From positions 7,442,501 to 7,506,500 of the forward strand of contig NC_065571.1 in NCBI RefSeq assembly GCF_937616625.2: DNA of 64,000 nt, written 5' to 3'. The notes under the pieces are model-generated. The model ran no database searches. It was not told the origin of the DNA and saw only the letters and a program-made list of their open reading frames with translations. Source of the DNA: Mercurialis annua. Lineage: Eukaryota; Streptophyta; Magnoliopsida; Malpighiales; Euphorbiaceae. The position numbers and the translations under genes were made by a program. This document shows positions 33,976 through 46,700 of the stretch, one piece after another (position 1 is the stretch's first letter; the number at the start of each line of letters is the position of its first letter).

Positions 33976-35384
33976 ATATATATCCGTTCCGGGTTAATTT
34001 TCTACGAAAACAAGCGAACGGGTGACAGAAAATGAGTTAAAACGTAAGGATTGAAACCAAGAACATGCATTATTCTGTAAAATCTTATAAATAGTGTTGT
34101 TTTGTATTATTTTTGTTTGGTTTGCAAGAAAGTTGAAAGGGTGTGAAATGAGGTGAGTGTAATAAATATAAGAGAAGAGGAGCGTGTGTTGTAGTATGAA
34201 ATAATGAATAATGATAGTAGCAAAAGAGCATGGTGGTGATCAATTAAATGCATGTAAAATAAAACTAACGAAAAAACAAAAGATTTACTACAATTTTTAG
34301 AGTTAATAGGTTAGTCATGAAATTTATGCAAAGTTTTTAGAATAATGAAGCTTTTTTTGTTGAATATTTGAGTTAGTAATGGAAGAAAAAGGTGGTGTTT
34401 GTTAATGGGTAGTTAAGAGAAAGTGTTAAAAAGCAAAAAAAAGAATTATTTACATGTTGAGCAGTTATGGTTTTTTTATAGCTGAAACTGCTGAAGATTA
34501 GTAATTATGGATTTGCCTTTTGGAATTTTTGAAATAAATAAATTTGATTGTTTTAATTTTGATTTAAAGAAGTGTGGAAATAATTTTTGGAGGCATTTAA
34601 AACGAGCTTAAGTATTTGTAACTGCCCAATAATGTTTAAACTCTTTAAAAGGGAAGAACTAATCAAATAAAGCAGAAATGGTGAAATTCTTGCAATTAAA
34701 TTAACCAGTGCAGGTAAGAATTTCTCGTGATATGAAGAAATTTATTTATTTTTATGATCATATATGAAGAAATCATTAATTCATATATGAGTAGACATAT
34801 TTAATGGATCGAGTATTCGTTCTGCCCGTTTGAATTAGATTTGAACACTTAATTTTCTATAAAGTTTGATCATGCTTTAATCTTATATTAAAATTATTTT
34901 TATACGGGCTGACTCAAATATTATTTTTAAGGTTTGATGTTTTAAAAATATTAATTTTTTGAATGTGGTCAATTTAACTAATTGTTTAAAAACATTAATT
35001 CTTAGCTAATTTTATATTTTTAACTTTCAATTTAATGGCTTATTCATGAAAAACCCGAACTTTACTGAAAATTTTCAACTCTAACAAAACCTGATTTTTT
35101 TTTTCAATTGAAAAACACTTATCAAAAATTAGAATACAATTTGCAAATTGAAAAAAAAAAGTTAAAAATAATTTGGTTTTTTTTGGATAAATATATTTTT
35201 AAATTGAGTAGTTGGCTAAAATTGAAAATGTACTTATTAAAAATAGATTAAGTTGATTTTAAAAGTTTTAAATGAAATTGACCGCACTCGTAAAAGTTTA
35301 ATTTTTTAGATGATCAACCCTATTTTTAATTAAAATTTTGTGTTTTTTTTTTGAAAAAATGATAGGAATGCATTTTTTTTTACA
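33976..35384. promoter_or_regulatory. Upstream region of the pectinesterase gene and intergenic DNA
   Basis: On the minus strand CTATTTATAAG (34087-34097) sits about 115 bp before the start codon and may act as TATA box. The rest is AT-rich with no ORF or clear repeat. Confidence 0.35.
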
Positions 35385-35585
35385 ATTCGGGACAAAAGAA
35401 CGCTTGTAGAAGGAATTGAACTCACGGTCTATTTTTTTATTCCTTCCGAAAAGCTAGTGTGAAATGCCTTATGTAATTTCTTTGTAGCTATACACTAAAC
35501 ACTAAGCAACTCACGCCAAACAAGGGCTTGATCATTGTCTAACACTTATACTATTTGGTCTATAGCTCATTGGTAATAATAGAAA
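35385..35585 (-). mobile_element. tRNA-derived SINE copy, diverged
   Basis: Read on the minus strand it has an A-box-like TGAGCTATAGACCAAATAGT (about 35573-35554) and a B-box-like GAGTTCAATTCC (about 35424-35413), matching the order seen at 41812. The two boxes are unusually far apart, so an insertion or a second fragment may be included. Confidence 0.4.
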
Positions 35586-36100
35586 CACATACAAATTTAA
35601 TTTATAATTCAATTTTAATAAAAAATACTAATTTTATGAAACAGCTTTTACTGCTGTTTTTCTTTTTAAAGTTTGTACTGTTGTTTATAAATCTTTGTTC
35701 CACGAACAATGCCATATTTGGTTCATTGATGATCTATTTAATTCACAAGAAAGAAATAAACAAACGGTTCGACCTCAAGAAATGTTTGCATGTCCTTTGA
35801 GCATAATGATTCCACCAAGCGTATGGTCTTGTACAAACTTTTACTTCCTCAAGATTGAGTTTATGTTTTTTAGCCATTGTAGTAGATTCAGCTCTCATGT
35901 GTGAAATTTTGAGTCTCCATATTTTTTCTATTTATGTAGCCAATTGATGCCATAGGGCACGACGTCTTCATTGTACTTTACAATTTCTCATGTCTTTTTA
36001 AATTGTTATATTTGTTAGAAATGATAATGAGTGGATTTGGAGAAGTTTTTGGTATATTTGATTTGGATAATATCTTTGTACTATCAGCATGGGCGGAATT
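35586..36100. other. Intergenic, no gene seen
   Basis: AT-rich. The overlapping 81- and 69-codon frames at 35555-35904 show no domain or codon pattern and are not supported. Confidence 0.4.
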
Positions 36101-36101
36101 A

Positions 36102-36751
36102 GGGGAGTAAATGAACCGAGTCGAGCTGAGTTTTGAAGTGTTCATGTTCAGCTCGTTTAGCGAGCAAGGTATTCATGTTCCGTTCATGTCCATTCGAACT
36201 TTGAACTATTCATTTTCGGTTCATTTAAATTTTATAGTGTTCATATTCGACTCGTGTTCAACACGTATTTGTTCGTTTATCCGCTAAACGAACGAGCTTG
36301 CAAACGCGCTCGTGAATAAGCTCACCGAACAAGTTCGATAAGTACTAAACGAGCTCGTTCATGAGCCCCTTCATGAACTGGTTCGCTTAGCAAACATATA
36401 AAATTCACGAGCATTAAACTACGTTAATTTCTTATGTCAAAACTATAGTGTCTTTAAACCCATGTAATTTTAGAATTATATAAGATATTTATATAATTTA
36501 ATTTAAACGTGATTTAGTTCGCGAACACCTAATCGAATTTCTAAACGAGCTTGTTCACGAACTACTAATCGAGTTGTTCGTAACCTAAACGAGCCGAACA
36601 ACATTATTTTCATATTCGGCTTGTTTAAATTAATGAAATTAAAATCAAGTTCGAGTTTGGTTCATTTAGAAAACGAACCAAACTCAAACTGAGTTCTTAT
36701 CGAGCCGAACACTGAGCTGCTCACAAGCAGCTCGGTTCGTTTACATCCGTA
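36102..36751. mobile_element. Foldback element with GTAAAyGAACCGAG ends, about 650 bp
   Basis: The left end GGGGAGTAAATGAACCGAG and the right end CTCGGTTCGTTTACATCCG are inverted repeats, with further CGAGCT/AGCTCG words spread inside. The flanks share GGCGGAATTAGGGG at 36092-36105 and 36752-36765. If the element itself starts with GGGG, the target duplication is about 10 bp, which would suit a MULE-type element. No ORF. Confidence 0.65.
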
Positions 36752-36769
36752 GGCGGAATTAGGGGCAGA

Positions 36770-37716
36770 GTGAGCAGCTGCTTCCCCATCTTCTACCGCT
36801 CTTCGTATCGTCTCTATTTCCGTCACTGATTATGATATCAAAAAGTAGGTCTACAAATATCAAATTAATATTTTAAAACAAAAGAAAGTTTCTTCCTCGG
36901 GAAAACTCGTAATGAAGCTATTGTCTTTTTACTTTTGGTAATGAAGAAAGGGTCAACGCGTTCGCTAAACTTGTGACACATGATCATATATTTACTTGTT
37001 TGAGCAACTAACTCCGAAATTTTTTATTTTTGGCTCAGATTACCCCATAATTGTATTTTTTAAAATGTGTGAAATATAAATCGGAGGTGAGAGATGCAAA
37101 ACATAAATTAGAAAATTCTCTAATTGTTGTGATAAAATTATCCTAAATCTGTTTTTTTTTTTCAATTAGGGGAGGGCATTATAAACATTCATAGCTCATT
37201 TCAATTTAACTATCACAACTTTTATAAGTTTGGTCTGTCAACTTACAGTTTTATTTAATTAACTTCCTTAAATTTTATATTTATAATATTTAACTCCTTA
37301 TCAAAGTTAAAATTGATACAAATAACACAACTAAAAACTGATTTTAAATTATATTGTTATTGAAACATTAAATTTTAATGATCTAATGAATTATTAGTAT
37401 GACTATAATACACACTTCTAACTTTGCGTTAGTTAATGATTCAGGAATAAAAAATTGAAAGTTCAGATATCCAATTAAGTAAACTTAAAATTAGAGGGTC
37501 TAATAAGAACAAAAATCAGGACCCAGTTATGGCTTTTTTCCATTTCCAACATTTTACAGGCTATGAATAAGCCCATCCAAATCAAGGCCCAAGTAATAAT
37601 CTGAAAATGAAATTTTTTTAAAAAAAAGAAAAGAATTGGATAATTGAAGAAGAAAAACTGAGAGAGGTTATTATCATCAGTTCTCTGTACTGTATAGCTG
37701 AACAAAGAAGATAAAA
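36770..37716. other. Intergenic and promoter region of plastid RPS10
   Basis: No ORF or defined repeat. The last 60 bases carry a purine-rich then mixed leader leading to AAAAATGGC at the start codon. Confidence 0.4.
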
Positions 37717-39498
37717 ATGGCAGCTTCTTCTTCAATTACCACTACACTAATCCCTTCTCTCGCAACTTCTGCTTCCTTTACGTATAAAACGCCAATAACC
37801 AAGCTCTTTTCCTCTTCTTCTTCCTTATCTAATTCTATTAATACCCTCAAACTCTCACCTTCAACAACCCGGGTTTTCGCTGCTCCTGAGACTCTGGACC
37901 CACCTGTTCAAACCCTTGATGAACCCGACACTGATACTTTTCAGGTCTGTTTACGTTTCTTTGCTTGTTTTTCGTTTGGTTACTGAGAAATGCGAGAAAA
38001 TTTCTCAATTTTAAGTTGAGTTTGAGTTTTTCAGATTTGTTTAGAGTTTGTGGGTTTTTCTTTGTACTTCAAATTACTGGATTTAGTTTGGCAAAAAAAA
38101 AATTGAGGGTGTGACAATGTGTTTAGTTTGTCAGAAATTTAGGGGAAAGATATAGTTAGCTGCTGTTATTTATTATCTTGTTAAATTTGTGTGTTGCAGA
38201 TTGGGGACTCTGAGACTCCCAGTGTACCGTCAATCAGCATTGCAGCAGATGCAGACGAGGTATGCTCTATCTTGCACGAACTCATCTCGAGTCATATGTT
38301 TTCGCGTTTTATTTAGGTTTCTGAAAGTGCATTTGAAACTCCGAAACTGTGTATTTATAAACCTATTCACGTATAAAAATATGGTTTCGCGGCCGTTTCA
38401 TAGGGTATTGTTCTCTTGTCATGTTGAGAAGAAACAAAATAGTGAACATTGTGAAATGTGTATTTAACTGTTTTACTGAACAATATCATGTTAAATTGCT
38501 GACAAACCTAAAACAAGTGTCTTTGGTTCTCGGTCAATTGTGCGGTGTAGTACAATACACCAATGTAACACAAATGTTATGATTCAGAGTCTAACATGAA
38601 TGGATCATGCGTATTTCTTTTAGCTTTTTCATGATCTCATAGGTGGCGGTTTTTATGCATTCCATCATTCCCTTCATGCATATGTTTTTTTTTGTTGAAG
38701 AGTAAGATACGGTGTCTTCTATTCAAGTCTCTTCTGGACTGTGATTGGAAATGTCTTCATATTTCAGGTTGTGCTGGTTAGTTAGGAAACTGTAATGTAC
38801 TAGATGGACATAATATGGCATGATAATTTACTTAACGCTGAACTGATTGAAGTTATTTTCATGCAATTTGGATCGCTGCATCTGAAAATAATAAGACGGC
38901 ATTAGTTCTGAAGGGTATTTTATCCATGAAAATCTCGTAGTTCTAGTGATAAGATCATCTGCCTAGTACATACAGGCATTGAAGTCTAGAAAAGCATATG
39001 AGTTGGTTCAGTCTAACACTAAACCATCATTGAATGGTGTAATCACCCTTACCATAGACTTGCATATTGGTTTCAAAGTTATGAGCCTCTTATTGGAATA
39101 ATGATCGACTCTGTACGTAGTACGTACTTTCCAAAATCATTCATACGAGCCTAACTTTTCATGCTATCTTGTGTTTCTGTTCTCAGCTGGCACCAAAGCA
39201 GAAAATCAGAATTAAGCTAAGATCTTACTGGGTGCCTTTGATTGAGGATTCTTGCAAGCAGATAATGGATGCTGCTAGGACTACCAATGCAAAGACAATG
39301 GGTCCTGTACCCTTACCGACAAAGAAGCGTATCTATTGTGTGCTAAAATCCCCTCATGTGCACAAGGATGCAAGATTCCATTTTGAGATCAGAACCCATC
39401 AACGCCTAATAGATATTCTCTACCCTACTGCCCAGACAATAGATTCATTGATGCAACTCGACCTTCCTGCCGGCGTTGATGTGGAGGTCAAGCTCTGA
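37717..39498 (+). CDS. RPS10: Plastid 30S ribosomal protein S10 (uS10c), nuclear gene
   Basis: Three exons join in frame: 37717-37944, 38200-38259, 39187-39498; 199 residues. Residues 1-55 are Ser/Thr-rich and lack acidic residues ([20 protein letters not shown]), a typical chloroplast transit peptide. An acidic linker (residues 56-96, two exons) follows, as is usual in plant plastid S10. The third exon encodes the whole S10 domain: [42 protein letters not shown], and a final [14 protein letters not shown]10 belongs to the 30S head in chloroplast ribosomes. The start has a good context (AAAAATGGC). Intron 2 (about 930 bp) has no recognised insertion. Confidence 0.95.
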
Positions 39499-41389
39499 AA
39501 AAGTAACACAAAGTTAGGTAAAATTCTTGAAATTCTTACATTGCTACATAGTATGCCCTTTACTCACCTCTCTAAATATTGGCTAGATGAAAAGTTCAAG
39601 TGTATGATATTTGAACATACGAAGTCTTTAACAACTTGATAGCAATTTTCTTGAGGTTTCTGTAGGTTTCTTCTCGTTCTTGCGTAACTAGTGACTTGTA
39701 CATGGTAGGAAATAATGATAGTTGTTATGATAATGTTAATATGGACGGAATAATGACTATTCACGGTATTTAGTCCATCAAAATTTCTCAGATGTTATTT
39801 GCTTCTCTCCCAAGGTCTTAGAATTAGTCGTAGCTAAACAGCATTTTGTGCCAAAATCTTTGGCTTCATTCGACCTTCCTTTTCCATTGTCTGCGATAAA
39901 ACCTGAACTTCACAATTGGCAGCTTCCCTCTGTAGATCAAATATAGTTGCACGGAATTAAGCTACTCAATAAACTTCCCCCATTCCGAGCGATGGTTGAA
40001 GCCTTGAACTTCTTGTAAGAAAATTTAATGAGATGACATTGGAAAATTATCGAATCAACTTCATGTACTTATTATTTGGTTGTTCCTGTGTGTTTTATGT
40101 ACCATGTTAATTTTGCTTGTGATATATGTTGGTGATTTTCATTTTTCTGAAATCTTAACGCAAAGATTGTCATTTTAGGAGTTGTATTTTCCTAAGAAAA
40201 GCAAGCTAAGGAGAACTACTATTCCATTCAAGATTGAAGAAGGTGTTGCTTGAACAAGAGTAGTAAAAGTGTTCCATTTGCCCTCATGAATTGTAAGAAA
40301 TGTGTAAAATTCACTGATGCTGCTAAGATATTAGCAATGAAAAATAGGAACAAAGAGCTTTTTAGTTGTATTAACATTTTCTTAGCCTGCTTTCTTTGTT
40401 TAGTTTGGTTGCCTGCTCTGATTGTGATAGTCATCAGGTTTTTATTGTGTTGAATTGTTTTGAGCTCAGTATATTCACAGGTTTTCGACCAAAAAAAACA
40501 TACAGTGACATCAATTTGTGAAATTCTTATCTAAATTGTATCTACTGTCATAGGGAGGGATTGGGGGAGTTTGAGTCGAATCCAATTGTTTCCGACTCTT
40601 TATATGCAAATACGGATTTAGTTTTCATTATCTAATTTCAGTTTATGAATTGAATTTATGTGAGTTTCGATCGGGATTTTATGATTCAAAGTAAAATCTT
40701 AGCTAAACATTAAAATTAAAATCCATTCATAAAAAATAAATATAAGATGGATCCATATTTAAATTCAGATAAAATGTAATCATAAAATTGGAAAAGCCAA
40801 AAAACAATTCAAACAATTTTTTTAATTTTTCAAAATATGCTTTATGGTCCCAGGAATAAAGGCGGTGAAAGAAACGTTAATGAGATTACAACCTGAAGAA
40901 ATTAAATAAAATCGAATCGGAATTTTAAGAATAGTTCGATCATTAAAAAAATATAGTTTATAGTTTAATTTGATTTGTATTCTTATAAATGTTTAGTTTT
41001 TTATTTTCAATTTTCAATTCAGTTTTAACAATTTGAAAATTAAATACAAAAATAAAAATGAATATTAAATAATTATTAATTTCGTAAATTTTATATTCAT
41101 ATTTATATACATTTATATAACACTTAAGTAGCAATTTCCCCCTCAACTTGTAAGCAATGGACAATTAACACATAAATTAATTTTATGGCAAATCAGTCAC
41201 GAACTTGGTAAATTAACCCTATTTTGGCAATTTGCCTTCTCAACTTGTGAGCTAATTGTCTCATAAATTAACAATTTGCCCCTCAATTTATAAGCTAGTA
41301 AATTTTAGTTCAAATATTAAATTGTTATTTTCAAACAAGTTCACCCACCAAATTTATAATAATCCTTATTTCTTTTTTTAAGGACATTT
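39499..41389. other. 3' flank of RPS10 and intergenic DNA
   Basis: No supported gene. Short frames at 40228-40453 on both strands mirror each other and lack any domain. Confidence 0.4.
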
Positions 41390-41475
41390 TTTTATTAATT
41401 AAAAAAAGAAGCGTTTGTGAAAAAAATACTCACAATCTAAATATTTACCGCTTATACTATTTGAGCTATAATGCA
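41390..41475 (-). mobile_element. SINE fragment
   Basis: On the minus strand it contains TATAGCTCAAATAGTATAAGCG, close to the A-box region of the SINE at 1391, then a decayed B-box region and an A/T-rich end. Confidence 0.45.
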
Positions 41476-41811
41476 TGGGTTTCAAAGACTTTTGTAGACT
41501 TGAGTCCTAAAACTCTTTTACTTGATTTCATATCAAACTGAATCCAGCCGAGTGGCGCACAACCCTAGTCGGAATATGCATTCACCTTTTTCAAGGCATC
41601 CCCACCTCATAAAACAGTGATATAATAATAATATACACTCAATTATACGTTCCTTTCTCTTTGTTTCAGTGGTCTGCAAGGCGTCGTGTGTTACAAGTAG
41701 ACCCTACCTCTCATCCATTTTCACACAATTTCAACTTAAGTCCAACGCCTTTACCAAAATTCAATCGAATCTTCAAATTTCAACTCTTCAACTCAATTAT
41801 CTAATCTAACC

Positions 41812-41925
41812 GATGAGTTATAGTTCAAACGGTATAAGTGCTAGATAATAATCTGTTAGGTCATGGGATCGATTACTTCCATAAGGCCTTCTCCATCCCT
41901 TAATTAATAAAAAAAAAATTATCTA
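41812..41925 (+). mobile_element. tRNA-derived SINE copy
   Basis: GATGAGTTATAGTTCAAACG..GTATAAGTGC (A-box region), then GGTCATGGGATCGATTACTTCC (B-box region), CTTCTCCATCCC and an A-run at about 41909-41919. It has the same layout as 1391-1492. Confidence 0.6.
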
Positions 41926-42465
41926 ATCTAACCAATTTTTTGTTTTGTAGCTGCATAATTATCAATTTGTGGCACTACCATCACAGTAAAAGTTTCATGA
42001 AATTTTTTATCAGTATTATATTTTGATTTATTATAGAAGATTTAGAACATAACAATTAAAATGATGAAAAATATATTTAAAAGTATTTATAAACAACAAT
42101 TGTCAATAAAAAAATGATGTCAATTATATAAAAATAGAAAAGAATATCATCACGTGAAATTGTATCGATCACTGGCTAAATCGATCTTGGTCTCAATTTA
42201 ATGTTTCCAACTAGTTAAGAATGGAAATTTGATGTGTTTATTTACCAAAATTGAATGGGCAATATAAAGAAGAAAATAAATGAGATGATGGCATATGACT
42301 CAGTATATTCAATATCTTATTATTGGGCTTACAAATTATAGATAGTTGTATGATCGCGTGGACGATGCTTTGGCAATTGTGTGAGTTTTTGTTTCTTAAG
42401 GCAAATGTGTGATTCTAGATTATGTGCATTTCAACCATTGAATAAGAACCTTGGATATATACTAA

Positions 42466-42546
42466 TGAGCTATATTTAAAATGGTTAAAAGGTTAGGTAG
42501 CATTGTGATAAAATATAGATTCAATTCCTATTACATGCATTTTTTT
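42466..42546 (+). mobile_element. SINE fragment, degraded
   Basis: TAATGAGCTATATTTAAAATGGTTAAAAGG and AGATTCAATTCCTATTACATGC are recognisable A- and B-box remnants in the SINE order. Confidence 0.4.
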
Positions 42547-42965
42547 TAAGGGTTAATTTTTAAAAAAATCACGAACTTTACACGAAGTTTCATTTTAATC
42601 ATGACCTTTAAAAGTTGCCATTTAAAGGCACGAACTTTCATATTATTTCAAATTCATCATTTCAGTGTATATTCATTGACTAAATTTTTCACTAAACCAT
42701 TAATAAAAGACCTAAGTTATTAATTAACATCAAATCTTATTATCTTTCAGTTAGAGTATCTAGGATTAGAAATTTTTAGTCAGATAAAATACAGCGAATT
42801 TTACTTTGGTGATAGAATTTTTAGTCAGATAAAATACAGTGAATTTTACTTTGGTGATAGATTTGAAATAAAATGAAAATTTGTGCCTTTAAATGATAAC
42901 TTTTAAAGGTCATGATTAAAATGAAACTTCGTGTAAAGTTCGTGATTTTTTTAGTAATTAACTCT
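42547..42965. mobile_element. Foldback MITE, related to 6798-7094
   Basis: The left arm (ATCACGAACTTTACACGAAG, ATTTTAATCATGACCTTTAA) is inverted in the right arm (CTTCGTGTAAAGTTCGTGAT at about 42930-42949). The centre holds a 45-bp direct tandem duplication starting AATTTTTAGTCAGATAAAAT at 42771 and again at 42816. No ORF. Confidence 0.75.
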
Positions 42966-43238
42966 TTTTTTAATAATAAAAAAATAAAATATTTGATATA
43001 ATTCAATAATTGTATATCTACTTCAAAAGAAACATATATTTGTTTGTGTATCAGAGTTCTAAGTAAAATTATCACACTTCCTACCTGATTTAGATAATTA
43101 AACATAAATTTTTTATTGTTGACATAATGACAAAACATATAAATTGGTGGATAATATGCCTATAAATAGGTTTCAATTTATGTAAGTAATGTAAGACATA
43201 GGAAAAAAGAGATTAAATTGTTTTTGTTGTGTTATTTT

Positions 43239-43522
43239 AAAAAGGTCAAATCTCTTATGAAAGTTTTATAAAAGTTTAAATTTTTTAATTTTATCCAATT
43301 TGTCCTGAAACGTATGATTTCGTTTCAATTTGTCTAATTATGTAATTTTACTCATGTGGCGCCTACGTGGTACTGATGTGGCAGTGCCACACATCAGCGC
43401 CACATAAGTAAAATTATGTAGTTGGACAAAATTGAAACGAAATCATGCATTTCGGGACAAATTGGATAAAATTGAAAGGTTTGTATTTTTATGAAACTTT
43501 CATAAAAAATTTGGTCTTTTTT
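43239..43522. mobile_element. MULE-type MITE, copy 1 (ends eroded)
   Basis: A near-palindrome of the same family as 44330-44629: inner arms CAATTTGTCCTGAAACG.. and ..GGGACAAATTGGATAAAATTG around a CATCAGCGCCACATAAG centre. The outermost 10-15 bases of the arms are eroded compared with copy 2. Confidence 0.75.
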
Positions 43523-44329
43523 AATCAACTGTCTGAAATTTTTCATATTTCGAACCGAACCAAATCAAACCAAATCAGCCAACCAAAATTACTTTACAAC
43601 ATCAAAACCAATTTGAACCGAGTTTGTCAGTTCGATTCAGGTGTTCAATTTCAGAGAGCCTAACCATCTAGACTATCCATACTTTAAAGTTAACGCATTG
43701 GACGTGGCCTTAACAATTGAGTACGTAATCGATTACATAACGTCCCTCCATTATCATTCTACTTTGTTGCTAAATTCAGTCACTAGCTTCAACATCAAAC
43801 TTTTATTTTAAGGTTCTAAATTACAAACAAATTAACTATTTTTTAGTTAGTTATTTAAAATCAAGGCAAAAAGCTCATTTTATCTCCTGAGTTTGGACCA
43901 AAAGAAAAAATAAACCCTTAAAATTAGAAGTTCGCTCATTTCACATCTTGTAGTGGTCCAAAATAGCTCACATTATATCACCGTTAGTTTCTTCAGTCAA
44001 ATGATGACTGGCACGTAAGGAAAAATTTTAAAAAAATTCTTAATATTTAAAATACTTACCAATTTTATATTTATAAATTTGTTTAACCATTTTCACCCTT
44101 TTTTCATTTAAATATCAATAATTAAAAAATATTTAAAGTTAAAATATTTATAAAATAATTAAAACTCAATTAAATACTTCGATCCCTAATTAAATGCTTC
44201 AAAATCCAATTAAATAAAACAAAATTTAATTAAACCAATTAAAATTTTATTTAAACCTAATTAAAATTGAAAAATTTAAACCTAATAAACCTAAAAATTA
44301 AAAAAAAATTATAATGACTATAATTTTAA
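43523..44329. other. Intergenic, no gene seen
   Basis: AT-rich; no ORF. Positions 43540-43650 carry AACCAAATC/AACCGAAC words, possibly a decayed repeat. Confidence 0.4.
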
Positions 44330-44629
44330 GGCCAAATGACCAAAAAAGGCCAAACCTTTCATGAAAGTTTTACAATAGTCTAAATCTTTCAATTTTATCC
44401 AATTTGTCTTGAAACGCATTATTTCATTTCAATTTTATCCAATTACACAATTTTGCTTATGTGGCGCTGATGTGTAGCATTGCCACATCAGCGCCAAGTA
44501 AGCGCCACATGAGCAAAATTACATAATTGAACAAAATTGAAACGAAATCATGCGTTTCAAGATAAATTGGATAAAATTAAAAGGTTTTAACTTTTGTGAA
44601 AGGTTCTGGCCTTTTTTGGTTATTTGGCC
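44330..44629. mobile_element. MULE-type MITE, copy 2, with perfect 9-bp target duplication
   Basis: Exactly 300 bp, starting GGCCAAATGACC and ending GGTTATTTGGCC. The two halves are inverted copies over almost their full length and meet at a CATCAGCGCC centre. Flanks are identical: TAATTTTAA at 44321-44329 and 44630-44638. A 9-bp duplication is the mark of Mutator-like elements. Confidence 0.88.
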
Positions 44630-44639
44630 TAATTTTAAA

Positions 44640-45589
44640 TATAATAACTTTTTAAATTTTTAGAGTTGATGTGGACAAAAAAACACTACATAGTAAATTA
44701 ATATATAAGTTCTATTTTTCATACGAACTATATAATTAAAAACATTAATAAATAATATATCAGTTAACAATATATTAACATAAACATATGTCGTCAACAA
44801 AAAAAGCATAAACATATCAAATTAATCAGAATTTCTCGTACCAAAATTTCAATTTCAATATTTGTAGAGATAGTGACTGACGCGTCATCACTCGCGTCAT
44901 CGCCACTGTCCCTGTCCCTTGTCAAACATTTACAAAAAGCTCTGATTTAGTGACGTTTGGCATAATGATAATTATGAGAAATTAGCGAGGATTAATATTG
45001 TATTTGTAGATGTTTGTTCCGTAAATTGTATTAAATCTGTTAATAAATAGTAGTATTACATTTTTCATGAGTTATTAAATTTTATTTATTATTATGTTTA
45101 AAATATAGATTGTTAATTCTTTTTTTGAGCATGAAATTATTCCAATCTAATAAATTTATTTATTTTTATCTAATATAAGTAAAATTCAGTCAAATAAATA
45201 TATATTTTTATGGAAATAAATATTGTTTTATAAATTATATTGATAACTAGTTAAAAAAGAATTTGAAAGCTTGAGTAAAGGAGTGATAACTTTCAATTTG
45301 TTTTATGTAAATTCAGTTCATATTTTTCTTTTTATTATAAAACTACTCTTAATTCTGCCTAAAAATATAATAAATTATTTTAAAATGATTTAATTTAGAA
45401 AATAATATTATTAATGACTAAAAAAATATTAATATACTATTACAGATGTCCATAACTTTTAGCTAAAATAAATTAGAAGTTTATATATATATATATAAAA
45501 TAATTATTTAAGTTTATTAAGTGTTTTCTTAGAACAAAACTGATTTTATTACATCAAATTCGAAACAGTTATATTTTTTAGAAACTCAG
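44640..45589. other. Intergenic, no gene seen
   Basis: AT-rich, no ORF and no repeat defined. Confidence 0.4.
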
Positions 45590-46700
45590 AGAAATGACAG
45601 ACCCACTCTTAATGACCTGAATTGGAACTGGCATATTGCGATAATACATGTGTTGTCTAATTCGCAGATCGTCTCCCGAGCAAAAAATTAATCGTATCAA
45701 TCTGCTTCGCTAAAACAGCGCAATCCTCCACTAAAATCTCTGAATTCTGAACCTCCGGACTCCTATCTCCAAAATCGCCTCCATTGCATCTGACTCGATT
45801 ATGAACTTGTTTCTTCCTTTCAACCAATTGAGTACCTCTTAGATACCTATAATCTTATCCAGTTGAGGCGAGTACGAGCCAAACCAATTGCACTGTCGCG
45901 CAAGAACCAAAGACCCATACCAATCTCGCACCACAATTCCTATTCCAATACGTTGGTGGCGTGGAAAAACTGTTGCATTAATGTTAACCTTCAGTCAACC
46001 ATCCAGAGGGGGCCGCCACTTAGCTCTCCTGTCTTCTTCTTGTCACTGTTACACTACTGATATGAGGGGAGGAATTATTTTCCACCTTCCAGGAACTGAG
46101 GTGGTAACTATAGAAACTGCTATCACCGAAGAAGCCACATTCACCTTATTCTTTCATACGATATCATTCGTGCTAACCCATAATGTCCAGCAAATAAAGT
46201 CAGTCATGGTTTTATCATCATCACCAAGCCTCTAAAGCTAGGAACTACACCAATCAAGGACATAACTGAAATTTGTTCCCTCCATCTTCAATACCACCAA
46301 CTCCCAACTATCTATGACCGAAGGACATTCAGTAAATAAATGAGCAGCATAATCATTCCAAGCCATGCAACTCATGTACGTAGCATTAACAAAAACTCGA
46401 CTAGACGCCAACACTTCAATTGTGGGAAGGAGACCAGCACAAACACGCCATAAGAAGCTTTTGATGTGAAAATGGGCTCTAAGATTCCAGATCCGACCTC
46501 GAATAACATTCGGAACAGACGCTATGGAAACTCTTTACCGAAAACTTACCTTTCAATTCCAACCTCCACCGCCATTTGTCTTCGATGTTACGATTATTAA
46601 TACGGGACATTCAAAATCTGAAGCACATCTTCCTCATCGAAGACATCTCTGACCAAACCCTCATCCGACTCTTTCCATCCAAAGTCATCAATTGATCCAT
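45590..46700 (-). pseudogene. LINE 3' end: zinc-binding RT region and RNase H-like domain, decayed
   Basis: On the minus strand, 46490-46290 translates to a recognisable zf-RVT domain of plant LINEs (HIKSFLWRVCAGLLPT, MSCMAWNDYAAHLFTECPS, then a W four residues on). About 46000-45690 gives an RNase H-like domain of the RVT_3 kind (INATVFPRHQRIGIGIVVRD, then IESDAMEAILEI). The frame is broken by stops and shifts in several places, so this is a dead copy. The TCAGGTCAT..GAGTGG block at its 3' side also occurs at 15420-15490. Reverse transcriptase and endonuclease regions are absent, as in a 5'-truncated LINE. Confidence 0.7.

Noticed and set aside
40228..40453. Mirror ORFs of 67-68 codons downstream of RPS10
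   Set aside because: No domain, no promoter context, and each is the other's complement.
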